Positions 49,211 through 61,386 of a stretch of 64,000 bases of DNA are shown here, piece after piece. The notes under the pieces are model-generated. The model was not told where the DNA came from, did no database searches, and saw nothing but the letters and a program-made list of their open reading frames with translations. Each line of letters opens with the position of its first letter. The stretch's first letter is position 1. The stretch covers positions 2,539,662 to 2,603,661 of the forward strand of contig NC_049988.1 of assembly GCF_000003815.2 (NCBI RefSeq), read 5' to 3'. Origin of the DNA: Branchiostoma floridae. Lineage: Eukaryota; Chordata; Leptocardii; Amphioxiformes; Branchiostomatidae. The translations under genes and the position numbers were made by a program.

Positions 49211-51683
49211 TAACGATAAGTAAAAGGTAGAACCGAAGTCTGTACAGTTAAAAGTATTTCGACTGTACATCAATGATGTCAGCAGATTTGTAATATCTTG
49301 TCATGCAAATATGGATGTTGGATGGAGATGCTGAATACCTTGAGAAATGGAAAGAACTAGAGACATGGTAAAATAGAAAATTAACGTACCATCCATGATC
49401 ATATTAGTCTGTTAAATGACAATGAAATGACTGGGTGAATATAATGGTTATTGCCAACGTCGTGTAAAGGAAAGCAGCTAGAGTGGTGCTTTTTTATTTA
49501 ACTGAATGTCATTCCTTTCAGTCCTCAAAGTTGAATACAACCACAACAATGATTATGAAAGAAATGTAACTATTGAACGATGTAATAATGCAAAACCGTT
49601 ACAAAAACTCGTATATCTGCTGTATGTCATTGAGACTGGAGATGTTAGGAAAGTTGAATTTTTTTCGTTAATTCTATTAAAGTAAAATCGCTACGGCTGA
49701 ATGAGCTTTTGTGATCTTTGAATAGTTTGTCAGTGTGTCAGCATGGTTGATTGTGTTTATATGAGACAACGTAATAGATATGACCCGATAGCAATGGATT
49801 CGGTATGTATCCTTGAGCTCAACCTGTACCGTTAATCTCTACGCTTGAAATAATGCATGCAAGTTGATGATCATTTAAACGTATCATCTTAAAAATCTGA
49901 AAAAAAAGTGAAAACAAAGCAATCTGCTTTTGCAATATTTATCTGATTACGAAAGCAACTCTTTAGATGTAGTATAAATAAGTAGCCAAAACATGGTGCG
50001 AGAGAAAGCCTTTCTTAACAATGTAGCGGAATTATAAAGTCCACCACTGATTATGTAAATGAGTCCCGACTTGTTACATAATCATTAAAGCCTTATGCCA
50101 ATCATTACCAAACCTACCCATCTGCCACTAATCATTTATTCTTGAAGTATCATCTTCAGGTGTTTACAAGAAAGCTTCACTGCAGTTCCTTCCAGAAACA
50201 CGGCTAGGGAAAACAAACTCCGCCCATATATTGTGCCAATGCCATGTTTAGAACACGAGATTTTGAGAAATTCATGTAAGTGCACAAGTTCAGTGGCTTG
50301 AAAGGCTTCGAGCTCAGAACCTCTGGATCAATGTTTTGATCTACCACCCTCCATACGCCACTCGGCCCGACGCAATAGGACTCTACAGGGACTAGTTACT
50401 TTATTTTGCTGAACATTGTTGTATCCCGCCAAAAAACAGTTACTCAAGCAACTGGATGTGATTTTTTGAAACGGTCAGATGTTTGGATAGCATCCACTAC
50501 CTTTCATCAGTGACACTGAGAGCAGGTTATATTTTATACCTATGAATTCATATGCAAAAGCTTAAGGCTTACCCGTTTCGTAATTTTGGATTGTCAAACA
50601 AAAAAGAAACAAAGGTGCCTCCTCTTGCGCCTCTTCTTCAGTCTCACTGACGAAATCATTGGATGATATGTGATACGTCTTACCGTTTCAAAAACGATAT
50701 CCATTACCCTCACATGAAAGCCCGTCATGTCAGCTATAAAAAAAATCGTCAATAAGGTAGCAGAACACAGTATTTATCCGAGAACACCGCTGGTCTCTGA
50801 CGCGGGTACATAAAGTAGTACGAATAAATTTGTTGAATCAGAGATCTTATTTAAGGTACAGTCAGATATAACCTGTGATGCGTGGTCACAGAAAGTGTTG
50901 ACTCTGGGACTGTATGATTTGAATTGTGAAAGTTTTCTATTTTGTGTATAAATGCGCCCTATTACGCAACTGCCCCTCTAGCGTGAACCGGCTGCAGTTA
51001 TCTGACATCCGCAGAGCGGCGTTTCAAAGTGGGCGTGAGAAGGCGATGCGCTGACAGATTCTGTTGTTTTTCAGGATTTTTTGGTCAAGCACGTTTTTGG
51101 TATTTCTAAAGTGCACCCTACTATGTTTTTTCCGCGTCGAAGCAAGTTACCTTGAGGGCCTAAACTATAGAAATCTTCATAGGCCGAAAACTGCGTTCTG
51201 CTACGTTAATCTAACGACGGGAAGTTCTGGGAATTGGTAAAACAACCTTGACCTCTCGACCGTACCACTATCCAGTGGGGGAGACCCATGTGCTAGGACA
51301 AAAAGGTCCCAACTTTATATTCCCTGATAAACACAAAACTCCGATTTTAGGCCCTAATCAGAAAGTGGAATCCTTCCCCTGTCACATCCACCTCAAAACT
51401 GCCAGGATTTCTACCCATTTCACCAGGAGAAAAATCCTGAAGTTTTATATCCTGTACTACCATCTATTTGCATTGTGGATGACCGACAGATCCCTTTTTG
51501 TATCTTATCAATTTTAAATGCTTTTGTTTTTTTGCTAGTAACCATATACAGTACATATTATTGCAATAGAACGTTACTGACAACAGATAAATCCAATCAG
51601 CTGGTAGGTTGTAGCTACAGAATAATGCGTAATAGCTGCAGCTGTACGTCCTGTCATTAGGTGGCGCTGCAGCAAGACATTAC
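49211..51683. other. Non-coding stretch, nothing recognised
   Basis: No exon-like frames with splice sites, long inverted arms or RNA genes. A frame at 51248-51517 lacks family motifs. Confidence 0.4.
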
Positions 51684-52616
51684 AGTCCTTGAGCCCCTGT
51701 CACACGACACGAAATATAATTAACTAGGTCTGCGAACTCTAAATAACATATTTGGCACAATTATCGAGCGTTTTTATGGACTGGCTGAAATATTTTAAAG
51801 CTTCTAAGAACTGCTCTCGACGTCCACCGATCAGAACACATCTCATAGTCTTGTATGCTGACATACAAAAATGGCATAAAATACGAACAAAAAGGCTTAG
51901 GTTTGCAGGCCCTGACTCAGGAGTGAGAAGGAAAACTGTTTTCTTTTTTAAGTGGGTACTCTGGACGCTCAGACATGGAAAGAGGACACCAGGAAGGCCG
52001 GAGAGATGAGTTACAGGTACATATGGGCAGCCATCTCGACTCGAGACCGAATGGACTCGAATTGAAAAAAAAAAAAATCACCAAGCTTGTGTTACACAAT
52101 ATCTCGCTGTTAAGGGCTGATAGGGCCTGGCCAGTAGAAGGGTTGCTAGCCTCGTAAGATATCACAAGGCAGATATTCAAAGGCGACCCTCTGTCAATTT
52201 TAAATTAAGCTGACAGTCTGGTAATAACCTAATATGGCTGAAGCTCGTCGGCTATATGACAGGATCATGTCAGCTGGTAGACGCAACACCGAAACAATTG
52301 TTAAATATATCATGGTATAGACTACAATATCCTATGCAAAGTCAGTTACAGCATTATGATGTTTAGGTTCGCAGGTTAACTATTTTATTAGTCCGTCTTG
52401 TATCAAATATTTATGGCAGAGACCTGTATAATCTGTTTGTAGTTTATACATTTTCACACCGACGTTCATACCCCTAAATGTATCAGATGTCGAAAGATTC
52501 CCTGAGAGTAAATCCGCCCGGAGTCTCTCGGACTTACTCAGGCACTGGTCCGTAAACATGGACACTGACGAACTTTGTTAGGCATGCATCAATGTTTTGG
52601 ATCGCTAGATGGCATC

Positions 52617-52690
<74 letters not shown>
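52617..52690. repeat. (TA)n microsatellite in duplication copy A
   Basis: About 36 TA units. The same site in copy B (56107) reads CATTATCGTATG, so the expansion arose after duplication. Confidence 0.98.
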
Positions 52691-52691
<1 letters not shown>

Positions 52692-52693
<2 letters not shown>

Positions 52694-52820
52694 TGTACAT
52701 GCTTGGCATTCGACCTTGCGTAAAACCGGTTTCTCCGGGTTCTATGGAAGGTCGTTTGCCGCCATGTTTATTCAAACCGACTAATGCTGCTTGCAACCTG
52801 TGCAGTGTTTACTATGGATA
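52692..52820 (+). CDS. Conserved short ORF, duplication copy A, hypothetical
   Basis: MYMLGIRPCVKPVSPGSMEG, then RLPPCLFKPTNAACNLCSVY and G, TAG. Copy B (56116) keeps the frame as MYMHDMRPCLQPVSPGSKEG and RMPPCLFKRINSACNLCNV. Both strands stay open here, so this may be chance conservation from recent duplication. Confidence 0.2.
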
Positions 52821-53848
52821 GGTTAACTATATCGCAGTTGGAGATATACTATTATCAATGTGCTTTACACGACAATCGAGGTATGGAATGTGGTTGGAGT
52901 ATGGATAACATTCAATTTGGACGAAACAAGTTGCTTCAAAAGGGCTGAGCACGACAATGATACGTGAGTGTAATTTTTCTTTAGAATTCGTTCTACAAAT
53001 GTAAAACTTAGAATGTCTTCCTAATTCATATCTACTAGAACAGAAGTTGAATAATACATATGTATATACCTAATGAGGTTTTAGTTTGAACATTTGTCCT
53101 CATCGTAAACTATATAGAACTTGCCGAAGAAAACCTCTCTAGTCATTGCCATTTTTTGAAATTGTCACTTAAAACCTATGTGGGGGGAGTGCTTACTTGT
53201 TCATTCATTGAGCACGTCTTGTCTATACGTTTCAGCATACTATGTATATAGTATATATATATATATTCTGCGGAGTAAGGCTTTAAGTAGCCGTGTTCAT
53301 GAGATATCAAATTTGATGATAAAGATAAACTGATTCGGCAAACCATTCAATGTATTTCCACTTCATCTACCCTAGTGTCTCATGCATGTTGAAAAACTGA
53401 ACTTCTTTACAAACTGGATCCAATCCAAGGTTGAATTGCTATGTATGAAATGTTCCATTCTGATATTTGACTGGTTGGAAAACAAGTCTGTCCGATGACG
53501 ATCAGTTTCCAGGTGATCAACCATGCGTTCTAATCAACTGTCGACAAGTCGGTTAACCCCGAGACCATTACAAGCTCGAATCGATCAGTCTCAGTATACT
53601 AGTAGTAAGAGTACAAAGGTATTCGAATGATTCTGTTCTCTTCTAAAATGGTTAATGCAAGATTCGGCACATTATTTTGAGGTTCTATGTACACTCATGA
53701 GAGAATAAAACGACTATACCTCTTGGGGACACACCAACTTTGATACGAATAACCTTTTAGGGAGTATGTTATCAACTTTAGTTCACGGTAATGATAGTTT
53801 ATATGCAAAGATAACAGGGGAAGAAATTATTACTATTATTATTACTAT

Positions 53849-54848
53849 TGGGGGGAGGTGTGTCCTTGGGGGCTTATATGTCCTTGGAGCCGAAATGTTC
53901 CCCAAAATTGGTCATGTGGGCAAAAGAAAGGCTTAAGGTGACTAAATTGACTTAAATTTATTAAGAAATTCTGCCATTTTAGTGCTTTTGGGACCGATTT
54001 CTTACTTTCTGTACTTTTTACTGACAATGCAATATGCACTCTCATAAAATGCTTCAAAGTCTAACCTGGCAGCTCTTCAATACAACTTTAGGTGTGTAAA
54101 TGGTGGGAGAATACTTTCCTTATGCTAGAAAGATCAACTTTTAACTTTTTCTTCAGTTTGTGTCACTTTTTGGTTAATGCTATGGAGCCTATCAAATGCC
54201 TCAGACCACTGCCAAAGCCCTGAGGAAAGTCCTCTGACACCTGCCATGAGATCTATTCCCCTGGGAGCATTCTTGGTCAGAAAGCTTTGAAACTTGGGAT
54301 AATGTTTGACAACTCTTACCCGCATCATGCGAAATGATTGAAACGTGTCAATTCTCAAGTTCAGTGGGGTGAGAGGTCATTTTTAAGTATTTTCGGACAA
54401 GGCTACATGAAAATGATTAGGTAGCCTTGGCAAAAGTGGCTGTAGAAATGTTTTTCTTGGGATATGTTTGGATTTTGGAGGTGCATATGATATGTAAGGT
54501 TCGTAGCCTCTATATTGTGTTTAAATAGAAACAGATTTTTAGTAATATTTGTGGTTGCAGTAGGCCTTAGAAGTTAGGTGTTTTGGTGTTGTTTACAGTA
54601 AGTGAAAAGGGTTGAAAAGGTCACCACCTATGTTTCCATGGCGTATAATATAATTCCGTCGTAATTTTTTTTTTTCCTTTTTTGTCGTCAAATTACTCTT
54701 TAGAGGCCGGATAACCATGCTAATGTGAGTTTTTCATGTTCTAAAACTCAGGTAGGTGATTTTTGACAGCCTCTTTTTGCCATGTTTCCCATTGTTAAGA
54801 ACAGGTAGTCTAAATACCGAAATGTACCCTTTTTAACATTTCTCACAG
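53849..54848. other. Unique spacer between duplication copies
   Basis: No counterpart after copy B was seen. Small minus-strand frames (53845-54057, 54134-54358) have no recognised family. Confidence 0.4.
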
Positions 54849-55460
54849 TCCCAGAGCCCTGTCACACGACACGAAAAATAATTGACCAGTTCTGCGATCG
54901 CAATAGCATGTTCTGCAGCGTGCTTGGTGTTCTCTCAATTTTCGCACGTTTTCTATGGACTAGTTCATATATAGACTTCTAAGAACTGATTGATGCAGAT
55001 ACATAGAGGCCAAACGTCGGAAGATGCAGAGCTACATTGTTTATTCTTGGTCCCCAGGACTCCAACTCATGGAATGGTGATTTTTCCAGATTGAGGCTCT
55101 CTGTGGACTACTACACTTCTATGCAGGGGGTTTTTAATACACACTTTTAGTGCTTTCTGTGGGTTCATAACCATGCTGCTCTCGACGTGCACTGATCGCA
55201 ACACCACTCAAACAGAGTCTTGTGTGTTTGGGGGGGGGGGGGGGGTGGCATAAAAACATGGCCTGAAATACGAACAAGAAGGCTTACGTTTGCAAGGCAC
55301 TGCCTCGGGAGAGAGGAAACTGTTTCTGGCCTGGTCGGCTTGAGACCGAATGACTCGAATTAAGCCAGATATTGGTAAGTCATCATGCCTGTGTTACACA
55401 ATTTCTCACTGTTAGGCCTGATAGGGCCTAGCCAATCGAAGGGCTGCTAGTCTGGTTAGG

Positions 55461-55664
55461 CTAAGGTCCATTTCTGAGACGGGGTCCGGCCGGAATATTT
55501 GCGGAAACGAAGAATGAAACTGTTTACCGAGTTATATACACAAAATATGCTCCGGAGATATTTTTTTAACGTTCTGTGCGTTTTGTTCCATTTCTTATAA
55601 CAATTTTCGTTTCCGAGAGCTACCTGGCCGGGTCCTGGGTTGGGAATTAAGACGTAGACCTTAG
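55461..55664. mobile_element. MITE inserted in duplication copy B
   Basis: CTAAGGTC at the left and GACCTTAG at the right. The arms continue inward (CCGGCCGG... GCGGAAACGAAGAATG against CCGGCCAGG... CGGAAACGAAAATTG on the other strand). Copy A (52150) reads straight through, which gives an empty-site comparison. Confidence 0.82.
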
Positions 55665-56115
55665 ATATCGTAGGGCATATTAAGGAAGGCGGCCCTTTGT
55701 GGATTTCAAAATAAGCTGACATTATGGTTATAACTAAATATGGCTGAAGCTTGTGACAGGATCTTGTCAAGTGGCAGATGAAATACCTAAACCTTTGTTA
55801 AATATATCATTGTGTAGCTACAATATCCTATACAAAGTCAGTTACAGCGTTATAATATTTAGGTTTGCAGGTTAACTAGCCCGTCTTGTATCTAATATTT
55901 ATGGCATGAGACTTGTATAATCTGTTTGCAGATATACATTATCACACCGACGTTTATACCCCTAAATTTATCAGATGCCAAAAGATTCACTAACAGTAAA
56001 TCCACTAGGAGTCTCTCGAACTCACCCAGGCGTTGGTCCGTAAAAATGGGCACTGTCGCACTTTGCGAGGCATGCATCGATGTATTGGATCGCTAGATGG
56101 CATCATTATCGTATG

Positions 56116-56262
56116 TACATGCATGATATGCGACCTTGCCTACAACCGGTTTCTCCAGGTTCTAAAGAAGGTCGTATGCCGCCATGTTTATTCAAACGGA
56201 TCAATTCTGCTTGCAACCTGTGTAATGTTCACTATGGATTGGTTACCTCCAGTGCCTGTTAG
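56116..56262 (+). CDS. Conserved short ORF, duplication copy B, hypothetical
   Basis: Counterpart of 52692-52820 with the same start and the same four cysteines, extended by a short tail. No family is recognised. Confidence 0.2.
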   Translation, partial: YMHDMRPCLQPVSPGSKEGRMPPCLFKRINSACNLCNVHYGLVTSSAC

Positions 56263-57287
56263 AGATTTACAATCATTAATCTGCTCCGCACGACAGTCAG
56301 TATATGGAATGTGGTTAAAATATGGATGATATTCAATTTGTAATACTCCTGGTGACATGGACAGAGCAAATTGCCTCAAGAGAACTGAGGACAACAATGA
56401 TATGTGAGTGTAATAGTTTATTAAAATTTGTTCCACAAATGTGCAAATTGTATTTCTAATTCGGATCTACTAGAACAGAAGTTGGCTAAAACAAATTTAT
56501 GTTAAATGGGGTTTTAGTTTTAACATATGTCCACTTCGTAAACTGTACAGTTCCCTCCTGGCCGAATAAACGTCTCTAGTTATTTGTGATTGGTCACTTC
56601 AAATCTCTGTGTGGGGGACTGCTTACTTGTTCATCCCTGGAGCACGTCGCTTGAGCATGTATGTATGTACTATGGTATATCCTGCGGAGTAAGGATTTAA
56701 ACAGTCTGTGCTCGCCGTCTTCATGAGATATCAAATTTGATGAAGGTTAACTGATTCAGCATTTCTACTCCATCTACCCTGGTGTTTGGTACATGTTGAA
56801 AAATAAGTTCTTTAAAATCGGATCCAGTCCAAGTTTGAAGTTCTATGTATGAAATGTTCCATTCTGGTATTTCTCTGGTTGAAAAACAAATCTGTCTGAT
56901 GACGATCAGTTTCCAGGTGATCAACCATGCATTCTAAACAACTGTCAACAGGTCGGTTAACCCCGAGACCTTTACAAGGTCGAATTGATCAGTCTCAGTA
57001 TACTAGTAGTAAGAGTAAAGATTAAACACATGCTGCAAAGGTGAGAGCACAATTAAGAAATGTACAAAGGGATTCTAATGATTCTGTTCATTTCAAAAAT
57101 GGTTAATGCAAGATTCGGCACATTATTTCTACACACTCATGAGGGTATAAAAAGACCATACCTCTTGGGGACACACCAACTTTGATACGAATGACCTTTA
57201 GGTTATGTTATCAACCTCAGTTCATTGTAATGATAGTTTACATGGAAATATAACAGGGGAAGAAATCTTAGATACTCTTATTACTAT

Positions 57288-58025
57288 TTTATATATCTTT
57301 TGATCGGCAAATGTGACAAAGTACATTACACAGACTCTCAGGCAGGTTACCAAAAAAAAGGGAAAAACAAACATCATTTATCATCTACTACCAGTGGTCT
57401 TTCCTGAAAATATTTCAATCTTGTTACTATCGATACATTATCTAAAAGTGTTCAGATTAAATGATATCCAACAGCATTCCTGAATCTGAATCATATTATA
57501 CTCCCACTGTTTAAATCAAGCAGCAAAGTTGATCTGGAAAATAATCCCCTATGTATGGAAGTAAATTTCGGTATTTTTTTTCAAACTTGCAAGCAATAAG
57601 ACTCGGACGAAACAAATCAAATGTAGCAGCATTAGAAAAGCTGCTACATTTAGCAACCTAGACTAAACATCAAGAAAACTAGCTCGACAAGATAAAGTAG
57701 TTGTTTTGGAAATAGATACACAAGGAAATGTTACAAGTTATTGTATAGACCTTATCAGGTTGAATCAGATGATAAATTCTTAAAGAAGGGGGTAAAACAG
57801 GCAAATGCCACTTTTAATCAGTCGTATTTACTAGGTGTGCTAACAAATTCTACCATTCCTTGAATTATATTTGCTTCCATGTTGCAATCTTTAATGTTTT
57901 TAACTTAAAAAATCCAGGTTTTTACCAACCTGCTTCACATGATTGGTTAATTTTAATATTGACTAAGCTGACCTTTCTCTCTTTCTCTCTCTCTCTCGGA
58001 CACACTCACACATACACACAGCTAT
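57288..58025. other. Non-coding stretch, nothing recognised
   Basis: AT-rich sequence without exon-like frames. It ends in a short CT/CA-rich run at 57978-58020. Confidence 0.4.
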
Positions 58026-58029
58026 AGGC

Positions 58030-58170
58030 CCGAGATGTCCCTGGTTCAAATCCTGCCACGTCACCGATCTTGTGCCCTTGGGAAAGGTACTTTACACGAA
58101 TTTCCTCAATTCACGTGAAAAATGAATATCTAGCTTCAGGTACTTATTTTTCATTCCCTTGAATAAGATG
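58030..58170 (+). mobile_element. tRNA-derived SINE fragment, sense
   Basis: Contains box B (GGTTCAAATCC) then CACCGATCTTGTGCCCTTGG and GAAAGGTACTTTACACGAAT, matching the antisense copy at 35770-35915. Box A is missing or degraded, so the copy is 5'-truncated. Confidence 0.72.
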
Positions 58171-58261
58171 CTAGATGGAAGTCCCGTGTTTGAGAAGAGA
58201 CACATCCCTATCACGTCAAAGAACTCACCGCATTTACCGATGTAGGGGGCGTTCCCAGTGT

Positions 58262-58800
58262 AAGTGGATCAAACCATTCCGGCTAACGTAGCCAGGGGGG
58301 GTCGGGGGTGCAGAAGAACCCCCCAGCACGCTGAAATGTCCGCTTTTTTTTACTCTCGAAGGTCCAGTTTTTCATGTCCAAGATTTTTTTTTTCAAAGGC
58401 ATGACTGATAGACATTTAATTTAATCTTAGTGAGTCTATCAGCAAAATTTTCCCAAGAAAGTGCAGGAAATGGCTTTTCAGAGGGTCCAGATTTCAAAAT
58501 TTCCCCGGGCCTCCATTGCGATGCCTCGCGCCTTTGGTGTCGGACATGGTGAAATGTGTCGTGGGAGTCGGCCTCAAAGAGTTATGCCAAAAGCCTTGTG
58601 TAATTTAATATATAGAAATTCAATTGAAATTAGACAGCGAATTTTGTCCGTCAAAACACAGGATATCGCGTTTCAGAGGACCCCCCCCCCCCCCCCAGGC
58701 AGCTCAAGCCTTCGGCGTGAGTCTCGCGACTGCGGCGCTCGATGGTCCCTCAAGTACTAAAAAGAACCCCCCCCCCCTCCAACCAAAATCCTGGCTACGG
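58262..58800 (+). repeat. Repeat block with C-runs (two loose units)
   Basis: GGAAATGGCTTTTCAGAGGG ... GCCTCGCGCCTTTGG (58467-58540) loosely recurs as GGATATCGCGTTTCAGAGGA ... AAGCCTTCGGCGTGAG (58662-58720). C-runs lie at 58680 and 58767. Ordinary interspersed repeat; the family is not identified. Confidence 0.5.
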
Positions 58801-60280
58801 GCATGAATGGGGTAAAAATTCCTGAGCATCCTTAGTCACCCTTGCATCACCTATTAAGTCGTTTAGTTGAACTTGTCTAAGCTTTATGTTTCTGACTTAA
58901 GGAGTAGAGATATCGCTACGTATTTAGAGAGCGCACTTCGGTGCCTAGAAGTGGTAAATGGCCTTGCAATGAACATACTTATTAAAAAACACACTGTGAT
59001 GCACTCAAATACACACACATGCACACACACGCGACATGCACGATTACAAATACACACACAAATACGACATACGTCGTAAACAAAACACATACACGTACAT
59101 GCGGTTACCACGCGGGACCTCCATTGTTAAAATCCCCCCTCCTGTTGAATGGAGCCTAGCCGATATCAGACATGTCTGTTTGTCGTCACTGGCGTTGATA
59201 GAAATTGGCCCTTATAATTAAGTTCACATGTTATTAATGCCTGCTAACATAAATATGGTACTGAGAACGGCGTTTAAAACAAACCATGGTAAAGAAGAAT
59301 TAGCAAATATTTCCTTTTTTCTTCCTGATCAGCGTCGAAAGAGTCAACTTTATACTGCAAATCCTAGATTTAAAGGTTACTCTTAAATCTTTCACAATAT
59401 CTGTCAATGTCACTTCGACACAAATATTTATGCTAACGTAGCGTGTGGCATCATATGAGTTCCATTTTATTTGTCATGCTATTCTATGAATAATTTTCCA
59501 AATGTAGAGTGATGTGTCCACTGTACGTGCTTGCGACGGCTAATGTGGTGCGCTATGTAGCGAAAACAAACTCATTATCTGTATCTACAGCTAGCACACA
59601 CACATCTTTGTATAAGAAGTCCCATTGTTCCCACTACGCACATTATCTAATTATGTGCAGGTAATATAATTGTTTGAAAAGATACATGACCCCATAGGTT
59701 ATACCACTTTTGATACGCCGAGCTATTTCAAAAGTAGAGACCCCAGGCGAACACGACGGCAAATATCAAATTGTGTACGGGTCAGAATCCTTCAGAATTA
59801 CTATGACCCAAAAGGTTGGGTTACAGTAAAGTTTTAATGAGTTACTCCAGGTGCACAACGTACCAGCGTGCCAAGTCAGGTTTTCTCGTGTGACTCTGAC
59901 AAACATAAATCACGGAAGGAAAGGTTTTCTGAGGTCATATTTTCTCGTGTGACTCTGACAGATACTTCATTCTTATTTAAGGGAAATTAAGATCATTTCA
60001 ATTCACCATGGCTTCAATAGTTGTTTAATAATCGCAAATAACTTTAACAAATCAATAAGACTGTAGATTGCAAAATTCAGAATATTAATCCAATTAGGGT
60101 AAAAATAAATACAAAATATCCAATTCGGTAACACTACCATACGCTGAATATTATTCATAAAAAAGTACAATTGTTTCCTCTAATGTTTAAAAATGTTAAA
60201 GATAGAGATATAGATATGACGTCAACTTCTGTATGAAAATAATACGCTCCTCGTGGCCCCCCGAACATATGAACATAAGA
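58801..60280. other. Non-coding stretch, nothing recognised
   Basis: Apart from a CA-rich stretch at 59010-59070 and a short direct repeat (TTTTCTCGTGTGACTCTGAC at 59881 and 59940), I see no feature. Confidence 0.4.
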
Positions 60281-60569
60281 AACAACCAGTAGAAGAAGAA
60301 AACATAACTTTTATCTGATAGGGGAACTTCTGTGTGACAACAGTGTTTCTTACAAGGTATCATTGACAAATGTTTGTCTGTGGTGTTGTAAATTCTAGTA
60401 GCGCTGGTAATTATAAACAAGTCATCTTTCTTCTGTGCGACAGACTGAGTGACCGGCCCATGGGTGTGGACAGACAAACAACTTATCTTGTTGCAATCCT
60501 CGAGTAAGAAGTAACCAAGTGTTAATGTTTGTTATTGATATAGATACTGAGTAGTATAAGGAGTGCCCG

Positions 60570-60690
60570 ACGTTGTGTCCTTGAGAAAGGCACTTTACAC
60601 GACCTTCCTCACTTTACCCAGGTGTAAAAATTGGTATTTGACTTCGGTCGGGGAAGTAAAGAAAAAAAGATTGGCATTACCTTTTGTCTG
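60570..60690 (+). mobile_element. SINE-like fragment, sense, in right-end unit 1
   Basis: TGTCCTTGAGAAAGGCACTT, TACACGACCTTCCTCACTTT and ACCCAGGTGTAAAAA match the post-box-B part of the SINE copies. Its counterpart is at 63695-63800. Confidence 0.65.
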
Positions 60691-60821
60691 TACTATGCAT
60701 GTGGCACCGTTAATATAAGTTACTAATCTGAGTCCAGTGCCACATTGTCCTTGTCTGCCCAAAGGCAAATAGAGTGGACGAACTAACTATTTATCTTGTC
60801 CCTTGTCTTGTCACTTGCTAG

Positions 60822-60895
60822 ACGCCCGCACTGGTGCATACAGGGTGTTCATCTCAAAGCTGATGTTGGGAGGCAAAGTCTTTGGGTTGTCTTAG
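60822..60895 (+). CDS. Candidate terminal exon, right-end unit 1, hypothetical
   Basis: After the acceptor-like TGTCACTTGCTAG the split-codon frame reads DARTGAYRVFISKLMLGGKV and FGLS then TAG. The homologous site at 63960 reads DVRTGAYRGFIAKQ up to the window edge, and 62813 has ELMAKQMMGGKD-like text. Conservation of RTGAYR-x-FI-x-K supports a real exon, but no upstream exon or family is known to me. Confidence 0.3.
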
Positions 60896-61318
60896 CGGGC
60901 CGTTTCTGTTACAAACTGCCCACGTCCGTAGCACTGGAAACTTGAATGCGCCACTGATGAAGGAACTGATTTCTCCACCAATACTGATGTTAGCTAGTTA
61001 TCATATCATCGGGACTCGTCTCTATCTCTACGGTGCTGGGAGTGTAACCCGCCCGCCCAGTTCATTAGCACACACGGAAGAATTTTTATGGGGTTATAAC
61101 AAATTGGGTTAAAGTTATGTTGTTAGAAAGTCAGCCTGTCTGAGAGGACAGGCTGACAGAAACAGTACCAACACTACCAGAGGCAGTTCAAAAATTCGTA
61201 CTTTCCCAGAACTATCGTAGAGTGGAATTTGTTATCACCGAGTACAGTAGGGGCATCTTCTCTGGGTAGTTTTAAAGTACGCTTGCAGATAGATGTGCAA
61301 AAGTTAGGGGTAACGAGT

Positions 61319-61386
61319 CGTTCGGTGTAGTATAACCAGCTGCTGCCGCGCCGCGTGCCCGTGAAGCTGGTGTGTTACGCCGAACG
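61319..61386. repeat. Hairpin with 22-bp arms
   Basis: CGTTCGGTGTAGTATAACCA at the left pairs with TGGTGTGTTACGCCGAACG at the right around a GC-rich loop (TGCTGCCGCGCCGCG). Immediately after it the motif CGGTTATACCGGC is itself palindromic. Probably the end of, or a solo, foldback element. Confidence 0.6.

Larger units (their letters stand above)
51684..53848 (+). repeat. Diverged tandem duplication, copy A
   Basis: Co-linear with 54849-57287. Anchors include CCCTGTCACACGACACGAAA, CCGACGTTCATACCCCTAAA, GGATCGCTAGATGGCATCAT, GCCGCCATGTTTATTCAAAC, GATGACGATCAGTTTCCAGG and TTCGGCACATTATTT. Copy A has a (TA)n expansion at 52617 and lacks the MITE found in copy B. No gene is identified in it. Confidence 0.9.
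54849..57287 (+). repeat. Diverged tandem duplication, copy B
   Basis: Second copy of 51684-53848, about 3.2 kb downstream. It carries a MITE at 55461-55664 and has only one TA-like step where copy A has about 36. By eye, identity in aligned parts is about 80-88%. Confidence 0.9.
60281..61100 (+). repeat. Diverged tandem duplication, right-end unit 1
   Basis: The first part (60295-60880) matches 63420-64000: GTAGCGCTGGTAATTAT, ACCGGCCCATGGGTGTGGAC, TAATCTGAGTCCAGTGC. The second part (60840-61080) matches 62813-63050: GATG(T/A)TGGGAGGCAAAG, GTAACCCGCCCGCCCAGTT. It holds a SINE fragment at 60570-60690 that is also in the other unit, so that insertion predates the duplication. Confidence 0.85.
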
